Positions 53,742-62,581 of a stretch of DNA of 64,000 bases are shown here, in pieces. Made by a program: the position numbers and the translations under genes. Source of the stretch: Desmonostoc geniculatum HA4340-LM1 (lineage in GTDB: Bacteria > Cyanobacteriota > Cyanobacteriia > Cyanobacteriales > Nostocaceae); contig JAHHHB010000014.1 in assembly GCA_019359545.1 (NCBI GenBank), positions 1 to 64,000 on the forward strand. The letters are read 5' to 3'. Positions within the stretch are counted from its first letter, which is position 1. The number at the start of each line of letters is the position of its first letter. The notes beneath the pieces are model-generated. The model saw nothing but the letters and a program-made list of their open reading frames with translations. It ran no database searches and was not told the origin of the DNA.

Positions 53742-53948
53742 ATGATTAGTCGAACTATAGACTTTATTTTTATCGATACCTTTGCCTTCACGATTAACAA
53801 GACACTAGGTTTAATACTTAGTACTAAAATTTGCAACTACTCATGGGAAGGAAAAGTCAAAGAGGTGTCGCAAACACAACAGGTAGATGCTGAGTATCTA
53901 CCCGAAGTTTCAGCGCCACAAGACGTTGAAGACGGACATCAAAACTGA
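53742..53948 (+). CDS. Doubtful small hypothetical protein
   Basis: A 68-codon frame with a hydrophobic N-terminal half (TIDFIFIDTFAFTINKTLGL) and an acidic C-terminal half (VDAEYLPEVSAPQDVEDGHQ). No recognised family, weak ribosome binding site (GAAAAGAAATTT). The acidic tail looks more protein-like than random DNA, so it is listed with low confidence. Confidence 0.3.
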   Translation: MISRTIDFIFIDTFAFTINKTLGLILSTKICNYSWEGKVKEVSQTQQVDAEYLPEVSAPQDVEDGHQN

Positions 53949-54408
53949 ATCAATAGATGAATAGCCTGATAAATCAGCGAATTTTAGATTTTAAATTTTG
54001 GATTTTGGATTGAAACAAAATCCAAAATTTAAAAAAGTCCATTGCTCGTCCCAAGGTTCACTATTACCCCTCTTCTGTCACTTTCCGGGTATTCTGAATA
54101 ACAGGAGCTAGGCTGGACAGATTATCGTTTCACCAATTTCCAACATATTCAGAGGTGGTGGGAGATTATTTTTTGTGTTTACACGATGATTAGTTTAAAT
54201 TCTTCAGTCTTCTTAGGCTTAAATCAATCTCGTAAACTTGAGACCGAGGCACAAGATCTGAGTGATGTTTAGATAGGCGCACCGATCTATCTAAATATTC
54301 AGTACTCAAGGTTTGAATTTATTCTGACATCAAAAAACCAGAGTTTAGTTAGTCATGAACCAGAATTACCAGTTCAAATGGTAATCTACAACGCACAGAT
54401 TTTATTAA
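53949..54408. other. Repeat hairpin and unassigned sequence
   Basis: TTTTAAATTTTGGATTTTGG and its complement form a palindrome at 53982-54033 with a GAAAC loop. The remaining 370 bases show no gene or repeat that I recognise. Confidence 0.55.
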
Positions 54409-55038
54409 TCAAACCAAACCTGAACGCAATGCAACTACCGCTGCTTGCACGCGATCGTCTACTGCTAATTTATTCATAATCCCTCGGACGTGAGTTTTGA
54501 CGGTGTTGGGACTGAGATAGAGTTTTTGTGCAATCTCTGGATTACTCAAGCCGTCTACCATAAGTTTCAATACTTCTAATTCACGCGCAGATAAGTTGGC
54601 GGTGTTGTTGGTAGGTGAGGGTGGTTTGAGATGATCGATTACTCGTCGGGCAATTTGCGGATCGAGATAAGCTGCACCATCCACTGCGGCAGCGATCGCA
54701 TTTAACAATCGTTCCACACTTGCACCCTTAATGCAATATGCATCAGCACCGCTAGACAGTGCAGCAATAATTTCTGTCTCCGTTTGATGGGATGTCAGCA
54801 TCACCACATGAGTTGCTGGTAGGGCTGCCTTAATTTGCTGTGTCGCCGCAATACCATCTAATCGCGGTAACCCAATATCCATAACCACCACATCTGGTTT
54901 TAGTCGCAGTGCAGCTTGCACGCCCAGATAGCCATCTTCGGCTTGTCCAACAATCTCCAAATCGGGATGAGCCATTAACGATTGCTCTAGCCCAAGTTGC
55001 ATCATTGGATCGTCTTCGACAATTAATACTTTTAACAT
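54409..55038 (-). CDS. NarL/FixJ-type response regulator
   Basis: A 209-residue regulator. The receiver domain (LKVLIVEDDPMMQLGLEQSL, phosphoacceptor Asp in VVVMDIGLPRLDG, LTSHQTE, lysine in AYCIKGA) is followed by a LuxR-type helix-turn-helix (LSARELEVLKLMVDGLSNPE, LYLSPNTVKTHVRGIMNKL). The partner kinase is not adjacent. The start at 55038 is chosen because upstream in-frame residues are encoded by the TTTGTCAT/ACCAATG repeat array. Binding site and target genes are unknown. era follows upstream on the same strand. Confidence 0.9.
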   Translation of the reverse strand: MLKVLIVEDDPMMQLGLEQSLMAHPDLEIVGQAEDGYLGVQAALRLKPDVVVMDIGLPRLDGIAATQQIKAALPATHVVMLTSHQTETEIIAALSSGADAYCIKGASVERLLNAIAAAVDGAAYLDPQIARRVIDHLKPPSPTNNTANLSARELEVLKLMVDGLSNPEIAQKLYLSPNTVKTHVRGIMNKLAVDDRVQAAVVALRSGLV

Positions 55039-55130
55039 AAGTTTGTCATTTGTCATTTGTCCGTTGTCTTTTGTCCTTTGTTGTTCGTTCTTTGACCAAT
55101 GACCAATGACCAATGACCAATGACAATTTT
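55039..55130. repeat. TTTGTCAT then ACCAATG arrays
   Basis: TTGTCATTTGTC-type units and four CCAATGA units fill the gap between era and the regulator gene. Complementary halves. Confidence 0.75.
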
Positions 55131-56105
55131 TTATTCTTCCACGCGATAACCTAACTCGGCTAAACTCACCCGTGATTGTCGCCATTTTGGCTGGACTTTC
55201 ACAAACAGTTCTAGGTAAACTTTGCCAGCGATTAATTTTTGGATTTGTTCGCGGGCTTCGCTACCAATTGATTTGAGCATCGATCCACCCTTACCAATGA
55301 GTATGCCTTTTTGGGAATCGCGCTCGACGTTGATGGTAGCGAGTACACGGGTAATGTTAGGACTTTCTTCTACTTGGTCAATGGCGATCGCTACTGAATG
55401 GGGCACTTCTTCACGAGTCAAAAGTATAATTTGTTCTCGGATCAATTCTCCCATAATAAAGCGTTCTGGCTGGTCGGTTACCAAGTCCGGCGGATAATAT
55501 AACGGCCCAATTTCTAAATGTTGTATTAATAATTCTTGCAGTTGTGGTAATCCTGCGCTCGTTTTGGCAGAAAATTTCACGATTTCCCATTCATGGGACT
55601 TGGCCATTTGGGCGTAACTATCATCTAGAAACTGGGAATCAGCGGGTTGTTGGTCGATTTTGTTCAAACCCAGAATTACTGGTGTTTTGGTGCGACTGAG
55701 TAAATCGGCAATAAAGCGATCGCCTGCTCCACAAGCCACTGCTCCATCTACCACAAATAGCACTACATCTACCGATTCAATGGCTATTTTGGCATTTTGC
55801 ACCAATACTTCCCCTAATTGATGATGGGGTTTATGAATTCCTGGCGTATCTACAAATATTAACTGCGCCTCTGGTGTAGTTAAAATGCCGCGCAAACGGT
55901 TACGCGTAGTTTGTGCTACTGGTGATGTGATGGCAATTTTTTGTCCTACTAATTCATTCATCAAGGTAGATTTACCGACATTCGGGCGACCAATAATGCC
56001 GATAAAACCTGATTTAAATCCAGGAGGAGCCTGAGGGATTGTTACTTCTCCTGAAAAAGAGAAGGTGTAATTATCAATACTAGTCACCTTTTGCTCCACC
56101 TTCAT
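55131..56105 (-). CDS. era: GTPase Era
   Basis: Era binds 16S rRNA and aids 30S ribosome maturation. The 324-residue protein has G1 GRPNVGKST (39-47), a G2/switch segment QTTRNRLRGI, G3 FVDTPGIHKP and G4 GLNKIDQQ. A C-terminal KH domain is marked by GILIGKGGSMLKSIGSEAREQIQKL and FVKVQPKWRQS. The first 25 residues are longer than in E. coli and are low in conservation. Membrane-associated or cytosolic. Confidence 0.95.
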   Translation of the reverse strand: MKVEQKVTSIDNYTFSFSGEVTIPQAPPGFKSGFIGIIGRPNVGKSTLMNELVGQKIAITSPVAQTTRNRLRGILTTPEAQLIFVDTPGIHKPHHQLGEVLVQNAKIAIESVDVVLFVVDGAVACGAGDRFIADLLSRTKTPVILGLNKIDQQPADSQFLDDSYAQMAKSHEWEIVKFSAKTSAGLPQLQELLIQHLEIGPLYYPPDLVTDQPERFIMGELIREQIILLTREEVPHSVAIAIDQVEESPNITRVLATINVERDSQKGILIGKGGSMLKSIGSEAREQIQKLIAGKVYLELFVKVQPKWRQSRVSLAELGYRVEE

Positions 56106-56751
56106 ATTTTAGAGTCGGAATAACTTGGTTTTTTCTTGAGCTGAAAACAAACATAGAATCAGCCTAGCATTTTCGGGGATTGCTTTTTTGAGGTTTAATC
56201 TACTACTAGCTCCACACTCATATTTTACAGCTGGGGTCAGCTTCTTCGGGGAAGTCAGGAGTCAGAATTCAGGAGTCAGAATTCAGGAGTCAGAATTCAG
56301 GAGTCAGAATTCAGGAGTCAGAATTCAGAATTTATAGCGATTCTCATTTGAATAAGGTACATGGGTAGGGCAGCACCGCTGTGCCACCCTACGAAGATAT
56401 ATTTTTTCTGTACCTCACTCATGCGGGAACCGCTATAGGAGCAAAGCCGGAGACTTTGCAAGCAAGGCATCAGAATGAGTTGAAAATCAAGGATTGTAAC
56501 AATACTTGATTTTCGTCAAATTATGAAGTTGGGGTTTCCAAGTTTTATAAAAAATTCACCTATTCTAGATTCTGACTTCAAAATTCTGAATTCTGAATTC
56601 TGAATTCTGAATTCTTAAACATAGTTTTGTTTTTAGATACAAAACCAACATAAAATTACCTTGGCATTTACAGGGAGAGCTTTTGCTTGGGTTTAATCTA
56701 TTACTAACTCAGGCTGAAGTTTAATCGACTACTAAATATATTTGGATCAAA
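56106..56751. repeat. ATTCAGGAGTC arrays around a miniature element
   Basis: GTCAGAATTCAGGA units occupy about 56250-56330, and complementary TTCTGAATTC units occupy about 56565-56615. The two can form a long inverted repeat with an intervening loop that holds the element at 56333-56437. No gene is seen; the pfkA promoter must lie in the last 130 bases. Confidence 0.75.
56333..56437. mobile_element. Miniature element, TATAGCGATTCTC ends, second copy
   Basis: Left TATAGCGATTCTCATTTG and right (reverse) TATAGCGGTTCCCGCATG. The centre has GGGTAGGGCAGCACC, partly paired to GCTGTGCCACCC. Related to 48245-48340 and to the fragment that ends the IS5 transposase frame. Confidence 0.7.
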
Positions 56752-57849
56752 ATGTCAAGAAAAGATATGGGAGAACCCAAACGCATTGGAATTCTTACAA
56801 GTGGAGGAGATTGTTCTGGCTTAAATGCTGTGATTAGGGCTGTAGTAAGTTGTGCGGTAAATACTTATGGCTGGGAGGTTTTGGGAATTCGCCAAGCGAC
56901 TCTCGGATTGATGGCGCGTCCGCCACAATTCACGAATTTGGAAATCGATCAAGTTGATTCGCTGTTAACTGCCGGTGGCACAATGTTGGGGACAACCAAT
57001 AAAGGCGATCCTTTTGCTTTTCCAATGGCGGATGGAAGTTTATGCGATCGCTCCGAAGAAATCATTGCAGGTTACCATGAACTAGGTTTAGACGCTTTGA
57101 TTGGTATTGGCGGCGATGGTAGTTTGGCAATTCTCCGCCGCCTTGCACAACAAGGCGGTATTAACTTAGTTGGAATTCCCAAAACCATTGATAATGATAT
57201 TGGCGTTACTGAACATGCCATTGGTTTTGATACAGCAGTCAATATTGCCACAGAAGCATTAGATCGGTTGCATTTTACCGCTGCAAGTCATAGCCGAGTC
57301 ATGATTTTGGAAGTGATGGGGCGTGATGCAGGACACATAGCCATAGCTGCGGGAATTGCAGGGGGAGCAAATGTAATTTTAATTCCAGAAATTCCCTATA
57401 CAGTTGGACACATTTGCCACAAAATCAAAGAACGCCAAGAAAAAGGCAAAAACTATTGTTTGATTATCGTTTCCGAAGCAGTTCGCACCCAAGATGGGGA
57501 AAACGTAACGATTACAAATCGCTTAGGTCAATCTCGATACGGTGGAATTGGTGAATATTTAGCCGATGAAATTATTCAGCACATTGGTGTAGAAACACGA
57601 GTCACCGTTTTAGGACACATTCAACGCGGTGGAACTGCTTCCCCCCTAGATAGATTAGTTGCAACAGCCTTTGGCGTAGCAGCAGTTAATCTGATTGCAG
57701 AGGGTAAATACGATCGCATGGTAACGTGGCAAAATCGCCAAGTATTAAGCGTACCAATTACAGAAGCGATCGCTCAATATAGCGCCGTCGATCCCAACGG
57801 TACTTTAGTTAAAACCGCCCGTGGTATGGGTATTTATTTAGGAGACTAG
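56752..57849 (+). CDS. pfkA: 6-phosphofructokinase
   Basis: A 365-residue PfkA-family enzyme that phosphorylates fructose 6-phosphate in glycolysis. RIGILTSGGDCSGLNAVIRA (11-30) is the nucleotide-binding start; GIGGDGSLAIL holds the GGDGS motif (120-124) and GIPKTIDNDIGVTEHAIGFDT the catalytic PKTIDND (143-149). The combination of G in GGDGS with K in PKTIDND is that of the group III/mixed enzymes; Gly favours ATP, while Lys at that site is common in pyrophosphate-type relatives. EVMGRDAGHIA and VTVLGHIQRGGTASPLDR complete the family picture. A second start, M6, is possible. Confidence 0.93.
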   Translation: MSRKDMGEPKRIGILTSGGDCSGLNAVIRAVVSCAVNTYGWEVLGIRQATLGLMARPPQFTNLEIDQVDSLLTAGGTMLGTTNKGDPFAFPMADGSLCDRSEEIIAGYHELGLDALIGIGGDGSLAILRRLAQQGGINLVGIPKTIDNDIGVTEHAIGFDTAVNIATEALDRLHFTAASHSRVMILEVMGRDAGHIAIAAGIAGGANVILIPEIPYTVGHICHKIKERQEKGKNYCLIIVSEAVRTQDGENVTITNRLGQSRYGGIGEYLADEIIQHIGVETRVTVLGHIQRGGTASPLDRLVATAFGVAAVNLIAEGKYDRMVTWQNRQVLSVPITEAIAQYSAVDPNGTLVKTARGMGIYLGD

Positions 57850-57852
57850 ATA

Positions 57853-58233
57853 GGTTGACGTACTCCCACGGCTCTTGCCAGTGGGATTCTCCCACAAGCG
57901 ACTGCCTGAGATTGTGCCATCAACAGCACAAGCAGAACAAGTCCGTCTTACAGTGCCTCCGACAATGGACAACACCCTGCCCATTTTTGAACAAGTACAA
58001 ATCGCAACCGAAAAGTATGTTCAATCCATTACGTACAAAGTTTTACCCAAAACACGATTCAGTTTTGGAACTGCATACCTTGTTGTCGTGGTTCAGTGTT
58101 ACTCCGAGGTTTTACCCTGCGCTCCTTCGTTCGATTATACCAGAAGCAAACGGCACTTAAAAGTGCCTGAGTCGGCTTTCATCCCACCATTAGAAACCGT
58201 GGGCTTTCATCCTCCCATTCTTTTCTGCAATTC
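57853..58233 (-). mobile_element. Deleted IS200/IS605-like element
   Basis: Read on the reverse strand, the element starts with GGGAGGATGAAAGCCCAC, hairpin, GGTGGGATGAAAGCC (left-end type). A GGCACTTTTAAGTGCC palindrome and a TATAAT box (58135-58140 complement) follow. It ends GAATCCCACTGGC, hairpin, GTGGGAGTACGTCAACC (right-end type). Neither tnpA nor tnpB reading frames are present; the middle has no recognisable coding. It begins 3 bases after the pfkA stop. Confidence 0.5.
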
Positions 58234-58375
58234 GCGTCGTGGAGGAATATCTTAAGCCAACACTGTATCAACAAGGAACTTGGACGGCAGACTATCGAAG
58301 AATTCACATCGTTGCCATTAAAATTTAGATTGTGCGAATTTAGACTGATGTCTTAATTAAAAATTAGTATCAGCT
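58234..58375 (+). other. Possible gene tail and leader of secreted-protein gene
   Basis: A forward frame at 58239-58328 reads YLKPTLYQQGTWTADYRRI then HIVAIKI and a stop. It looks like the C-terminal end of some protein cut by the neighbouring element, but I cannot name a family. The rest is leader for the gene at 58376. Confidence 0.25.
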
Positions 58376-58903
58376 ATGCATATACCCAAATTGTGCGAAC
58401 GGCAGACATCATTTTCATTACTACTAACCATTGGCCTCACAGCTTTACTAGTCCCGCCTTCACTAGCCCAAACACCCCCAATACCGTCGCCTTCTAGTGC
58501 GCCTTTAGAACTAGATTTATTGACCAAGCCAAAAGACTATATCATCACAGCTAACACCATTAACCCAGCACGATTAACGGTTCCCAGTTTATGGTGGGCG
58601 CAACAAAATGCTGAGAAAAAGCTATTGGATAATTGGATAGCATATCCAGCTTTTGATAAAGAACCTGCGCGAGTAGATTTGATAGTCAATCAGCAAATTT
58701 GGAGCTTATTAGACTATGTACAACGGTATGATTTTGTGAATCGTTTAGGTAGCACTGCACGAAATTTTAGTTACAATGTGCGGGTATTTAATTATCAAAA
58801 AGAATCCTTAGGAACCTACACTTGTAACTTTAGTATCAGTCCAGCTTTATGCAGTATCCAGATGGGTAATCAGAACAAGATAGGGTTAGGGCGTTCTTTG
58901 TAG
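58376..58903 (+). CDS. Secreted protein of unknown function
   Basis: A 175-residue protein with an N-terminal signal peptide (hydrophobic SLLLTIGLTALLVPPSLA, probable cleavage after A-Q near 31-32), then a Pro-rich linker (TPPIPSPSSAP). A compact domain follows: INPARLTVPSLWWAQQNAEKK, PARVDLIVNQQIWSLLDYVQ and YNVRVFNYQKESLGTYTCNF. Two cysteines lie near the C terminus. It looks like a conserved periplasmic cyanobacterial protein; no named family is recalled. It is downstream of the IS605-like remnant. Confidence 0.7.
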   Translation: MHIPKLCERQTSFSLLLTIGLTALLVPPSLAQTPPIPSPSSAPLELDLLTKPKDYIITANTINPARLTVPSLWWAQQNAEKKLLDNWIAYPAFDKEPARVDLIVNQQIWSLLDYVQRYDFVNRLGSTARNFSYNVRVFNYQKESLGTYTCNFSISPALCSIQMGNQNKIGLGRSL

Positions 58904-59004
58904 AAAAGGGAGTGGGGAGATGAGGGAGCAGGGGGAGCAGGGGGAGCAGGGGAGGCAGGGGGAGAAAGAATAACCAATGCCCTATGCCCCATTCCCCATT
59001 CCAA
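58904..59004. repeat. GGGGAGCA, GGGGAGGCA and CCCATTCC arrays
   Basis: Purine-rich units followed by CCCATTCCCCATTCC, between two convergent genes. Same layout as after DUF3352 and thyD. Confidence 0.75.
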
Positions 59005-60162
59005 TTAAACCTTAATTTTGGCGAATAAAGATTCGTATTGTTTGGTTGCTGATGCAGATAACGGAAGTAAAAATTCGCTTCTATCTAAAACAGAGGGATT
59101 GCTTTGTAATAAACTCCTTAATGGTTTCTGAATATCAGAAGCCGTAATATTTGTAGAAATTGGCGAATTACTTTTGGTTAGTAGAGAAATTTGCTTAGCG
59201 GTGTTTGGTTGCCAACAAAAATCAATCCATTGATCTGATAAAGTATTTGTAGCAATACCTGCGGGACGTACCCATAAATCTGACCAAATTGCCGTTCCTG
59301 ACTGGGGAACAATCGCCACAAGTTGCGGATAAGGTCCCAGAATAGGTAGCACATCGCTTGACCAACCAACTGCTAGCCAAGTGTCTCCCATAATTAGAGG
59401 TTCTAAGTAGTTAATAGAACCATAGAACTTCACTTGTTGGTTTAATGTCTGTAATTCCTTTTCCAAGTCTGGCACTTGGTCAAGATTTTCTGTATTGTAA
59501 GATTTTCCTAGTTTCTTTAAAACTAAACCAATAACTTCTCGTGGTTGATTAAGTAAGGAAATACGCTGCTGCAAGCCATCTCGCCACAAATCACTCCAAT
59601 CTTTGGGCGTCCATCCCAATTTTCGCAACTTGTCGCGGTTATAAACAATCACCGTGCTACCCCAGCGATAAGGCGCACCCCATACCTTTCCTTGAGCATC
59701 TAGATTACCTTGGTCATTGCGCGTTACCAATTTTTTCCACTTTTCATCCAAAGTAGACCACTGCTTTAATTGGTTTCCTTCTAACTGTTGGAGTGGTTGA
59801 ATCAATTTTTGCTCAATAGCTGCTTTTAGCCAATAATCTCCTAATGTCACTAGGTCAGCTGGAGGAGTTTTTTGATCTTGCCTAAAAGGTATAAAACGAC
59901 TCCATCCTTGCTCATCAGTGGCTTTTGGTTTCTGCTGCCAATTTTGTAATTGCCCAAATAAATCCCGTATCTGCTCCACAGGAGCAAACTTCAACTCCAC
60001 TTGTTGCTGCAAACCTTTGTGGAATTGATTAACCACCTGACCCGGTATCGAACCTTTTAATAACTGTACTTTGAATTGAGTCTGGTTGTTTCCACTACAG
60101 CCAAAAAGCAGTTGTGAAATTGTCAGTGTACCAGTACCTAGCAAAAAAGACCGTCGATCCAT
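59005..60162 (-). CDS. Extracellular solute-binding lipoprotein
   Basis: A 385-residue ABC-type substrate-binding protein. The N terminus MDRRSFLLGTGTLTISQLLFGC has a twin arginine and a lipobox (LLFGC, lipidated C22), so it is probably a Tat-exported lipoprotein. The mature part is of the polyamine/iron (PotD/FbpA) type: PPADLVTLGDYWLKAAIEQK, VWGAPYRWGSTVIVYNRDKL and MGDTWLAVGWSSDVLPIL. Polyamine or iron ligands are likely for the group, but no transporter genes lie beside it. Confidence 0.85.
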   Translation of the reverse strand: MDRRSFLLGTGTLTISQLLFGCSGNNQTQFKVQLLKGSIPGQVVNQFHKGLQQQVELKFAPVEQIRDLFGQLQNWQQKPKATDEQGWSRFIPFRQDQKTPPADLVTLGDYWLKAAIEQKLIQPLQQLEGNQLKQWSTLDEKWKKLVTRNDQGNLDAQGKVWGAPYRWGSTVIVYNRDKLRKLGWTPKDWSDLWRDGLQQRISLLNQPREVIGLVLKKLGKSYNTENLDQVPDLEKELQTLNQQVKFYGSINYLEPLIMGDTWLAVGWSSDVLPILGPYPQLVAIVPQSGTAIWSDLWVRPAGIATNTLSDQWIDFCWQPNTAKQISLLTKSNSPISTNITASDIQKPLRSLLQSNPSVLDRSEFLLPLSASATKQYESLFAKIKV

Positions 60163-60516
60163 TGATTTTGGATTTGAGATTTCCGATTATACCTATATTA
60201 AGCAGAGATTCACAGACAGTGAGTGTCTCAAAAGTAGAGTTATAAAATTTTCAGCATTTTTTGTTGGTAATAACGATAAATTTGAGCATTTGACTCAAAT
60301 TAGCGAGCTTTTATGCCAATCACTACCTCAAGATTAATTTTTCTCAATAATTTTCCTGAGTCGTACTTATGCTAAATCATTACTTAATATTTAGAAGTAA
60401 TGATTTAAATGTCACATTGCCACAAAAAATATGAATACTTAAATAATTCATAAGTATCGTTAAGATTCTCAGTAAATTGAATAACATAGAATCTAATGTG
60501 CCAATGAGAGTATTGA
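60163..60516. other. Gap, no gene seen
   Basis: AT-rich sequence between divergent genes. A GTAATGATTTAAATG/AAATCATTAC-like inverted word lies near 60370-60410. It probably carries two promoters. No gene or array. Confidence 0.5.
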
Positions 60517-60891
60517 ATGGAGCCATTACAAAAGCAAATCCTGATTTTGAGCCAAAAACTGGATGCCCTCTGCCAAGTAATTGAGCAGCTTGACATTAAA
60601 GTAGCTCAAGCTTTTTCAGAGTGTTCCTTAGCGAATACACAAGCAAAGGATAATTATCAGGAATATAGTGGTACTGGAGGCAACCAGTTAAAAGGACGTA
60701 TCAGTTCAAATTCGGCAATGGAACACAAGGATGTATTAACAGATGGCATTTATTTAGACATGCACCGTCAAGGTGGAGATAACAACTTAACACCAGAAAT
60801 TCAAATACAACGACTAACAGCGCAATTAACAGCAGCATACAATCGCATTGCTGCCTTGGAAGAACAATTACTTAGAGAAAGAATTCATTAA
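60517..60891 (+). CDS. Coiled-coil protein of unknown function
   Basis: A 124-residue protein: an N-terminal amphipathic helix (QKQILILSQKLDALCQVIEQL), a Gly/Asn-rich linker with a short GTGGNQLKGRISSNSAM, and a C-terminal helix (RLTAQLTAAYNRIAALEEQLL). It looks like a small coiled-coil dimer of a cyanobacterial family I do not recognise. No signal peptide or membrane segment. It is followed directly by repeat DNA. Confidence 0.65.
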   Translation: MEPLQKQILILSQKLDALCQVIEQLDIKVAQAFSECSLANTQAKDNYQEYSGTGGNQLKGRISSNSAMEHKDVLTDGIYLDMHRQGGDNNLTPEIQIQRLTAQLTAAYNRIAALEEQLLRERIH

Positions 60892-61375
60892 AAGAGAAGT
60901 CAGAATTCAGAATGGGCTACGTCCCGCTGCGCTAACAGAATTTAGCAATGCTTGAAGTGAGGGATTTTGAGCGATTGCCTGGAAACGCCACAGTTGAAAA
61001 TTTGGTGTGGTGTTTTACCGTTTATACTTCTACGTGGAAGCAAGCTACATTCACCAGTTGTACTCCAATTCAATTTATAAGAAGAATTCAGAACTCAGGA
61101 GTCAGAATTCAGTATGAATTCTGTACGAGTGGGTGACGAATATTGGTTAAAACCGGACTTCGTCCCGCTGCGCTAACGCCCCTGGTGGGCGAAAAAAATA
61201 AAAATATTCTCGCCTTAAAACTCTATCCCTTTATGGGTAGAGTATTCTGAATTCTGAATTCTGTATTCTGACTCCTGTTTTATTTTTCTGACTATTAACT
61301 CCTGAATTCTTTCTTGTTAATTTAGTCAATATTCCTGAGTTCAAATATTAACCGGAGCTTTATAAGTTTCCGGTT
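60892..61375. repeat. ATTCAGA and CTGCGCTAACG repeats, inverted
   Basis: GTCAGAATTCAG at about 60899, GGGCTACGTCCCGCTGCGCT at 60913, AATTCAGAACTCAGGAGTC at about 61083, and the complementary ATTCTGAATTCTG and GACTCCTG at about 61249-61277. The two ATTCAGA blocks are inverted with about 140 bases between. Short frames here are repeat-encoded. Confidence 0.75.
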
Positions 61376-62581
61376 TTAGTATTGGTAATTAACCAAGCTC
61401 AGCCTTTCAAGTTGGGCTTCAATGGCCGTTAAAAGTTGGTGTTGCTGCCAATCTTGGCTGAGATGAGCAGCTATGCAAGCTGCTCCAGCACCCATACCTT
61501 CTTTGACAAAGCCCTGCTCATAAGCTCTCAGTTGGGGATAACGAGAATCAGTAAAGTTGAGAGCAGTTGCTAACAGAGGAGGAGTTTCTGTAATCTGAGT
61601 TGAACTGCTTTTACCTATGCTCAAGGCTAAGTCAACAGTAGCGCCAGTAGGATCTTCTGCCACCCAGCGAGTTGTACCCACAACTACTTCTTCTGGTTGC
61701 CATGATAAACCGTAAGCTTGAGCGATCGCACTTATCAGCGCATAAACCGCGAGCATTTGCGTCCCTCCAGCCAATAATACACCACAACTACGACTAGCAG
61801 CGATCGCCATTCCAGCCACCACCACTTGCATCGGATCGCCCACTGCGGCGACGAGTTTTAGAGGATCTAGAGAATTTGGGATTTTAGATTTTGGATTTTG
61901 GATTGGAAATTGGAAGTTTATTTCCCCCTGTTCTCTGCTTCTGCTCATCCTCTCCAGCCCAGCTTGTACTAGTGCCCACTTTTGGGCGTGGTTACAAACA
62001 GGATGGCTACTGTTAACTTTTCCGGCAGCTTCTATGCCTAAACCAGTTAAAATTGCCAGAGCAGTTGTAGTGCCTCCAACGACGCATTCACCGATAATCA
62101 AATATCCCTGTTGGATATTGGCAGCAAGGCGTTCTCCCCAAAGTAGCCCTTGTTCCAGTAAGTGGTGTACCGTTGTGATTTCCATAGCATTCCCTCCACT
62201 TAAACATTTAGCAGGAGTGCCACCCAAATCAATTACTGGTACAGCAGGAGCCTGAGGTAAGCCAGCATTAAATAAATGCACTGGTATTTTTAGTGACTCA
62301 AAGACAGCGCGAGAAATCAACACAGGCGAAGCGCCAGCCGCTAACGGTGGTAAGGGATATTGGGGTTTATGTTCTGCGCCATAATACAAAAACTCGGCAT
62401 CAGCACAAGCAGTATATTTCCGATCCTCTGGAGTACGACCGGCTGCTGAAATCCCTGGAATCAAACCGGTTTCAGTAAATCCTAAAACACAAGCAAATAC
62501 GGGTAGATAACCACGATACCGTCGCAGCCATTCTTCACCCTGTTCTTTTTGGGTATAAATACGAATTTGGGAATTGGGCAT
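61376..62581 (-). CDS. CobT-like nicotinate-mononucleotide phosphoribosyltransferase (TIGR00303)
   Basis: A 401-residue protein of the TIGR00303/UPF0284 family, the cyanobacterial and archaeal relative of CobT, which makes alpha-ribazole phosphate for the lower ligand of cobalamin. Features: VFACVLGFTETGLIPGISAAG, DLGGTPAKCLSGGNAMEITTV, GYLIIGECVVGGTTTALAILTGLG, and KLVAAVGDPMQVVVAGMAIAAS. Residues of about 225-240 ([17 protein letters not shown]) are encoded by the TTTTGGA intergenic array, in a loop before LDPLKLV. The start at 62581 is chosen because the upstream MPHAPCP is encoded by the GGGGCAT array that abuts the gene. Confidence 0.87.
   Translation of the reverse strand: MPNSQIRIYTQKEQGEEWLRRYRGYLPVFACVLGFTETGLIPGISAAGRTPEDRKYTACADAEFLYYGAEHKPQYPLPPLAAGASPVLISRAVFESLKIPVHLFNAGLPQAPAVPVIDLGGTPAKCLSGGNAMEITTVHHLLEQGLLWGERLAANIQQGYLIIGECVVGGTTTALAILTGLGIEAAGKVNSSHPVCNHAQKWALVQAGLERMSRSREQGEINFQFPIQNPKSKIPNSLDPLKLVAAVGDPMQVVVAGMAIAASRSCGVLLAGGTQMLAVYALISAIAQAYGLSWQPEEVVVGTTRWVAEDPTGATVDLALSIGKSSSTQITETPPLLATALNFTDSRYPQLRAYEQGFVKEGMGAGAACIAAHLSQDWQQHQLLTAIEAQLERLSLVNYQY

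Noticed and set aside
57855-58255. Two forward frames after pfkA
   Set aside because: They cover an IS605-like element including its hairpins; no family likeness and no ribosome binding site.
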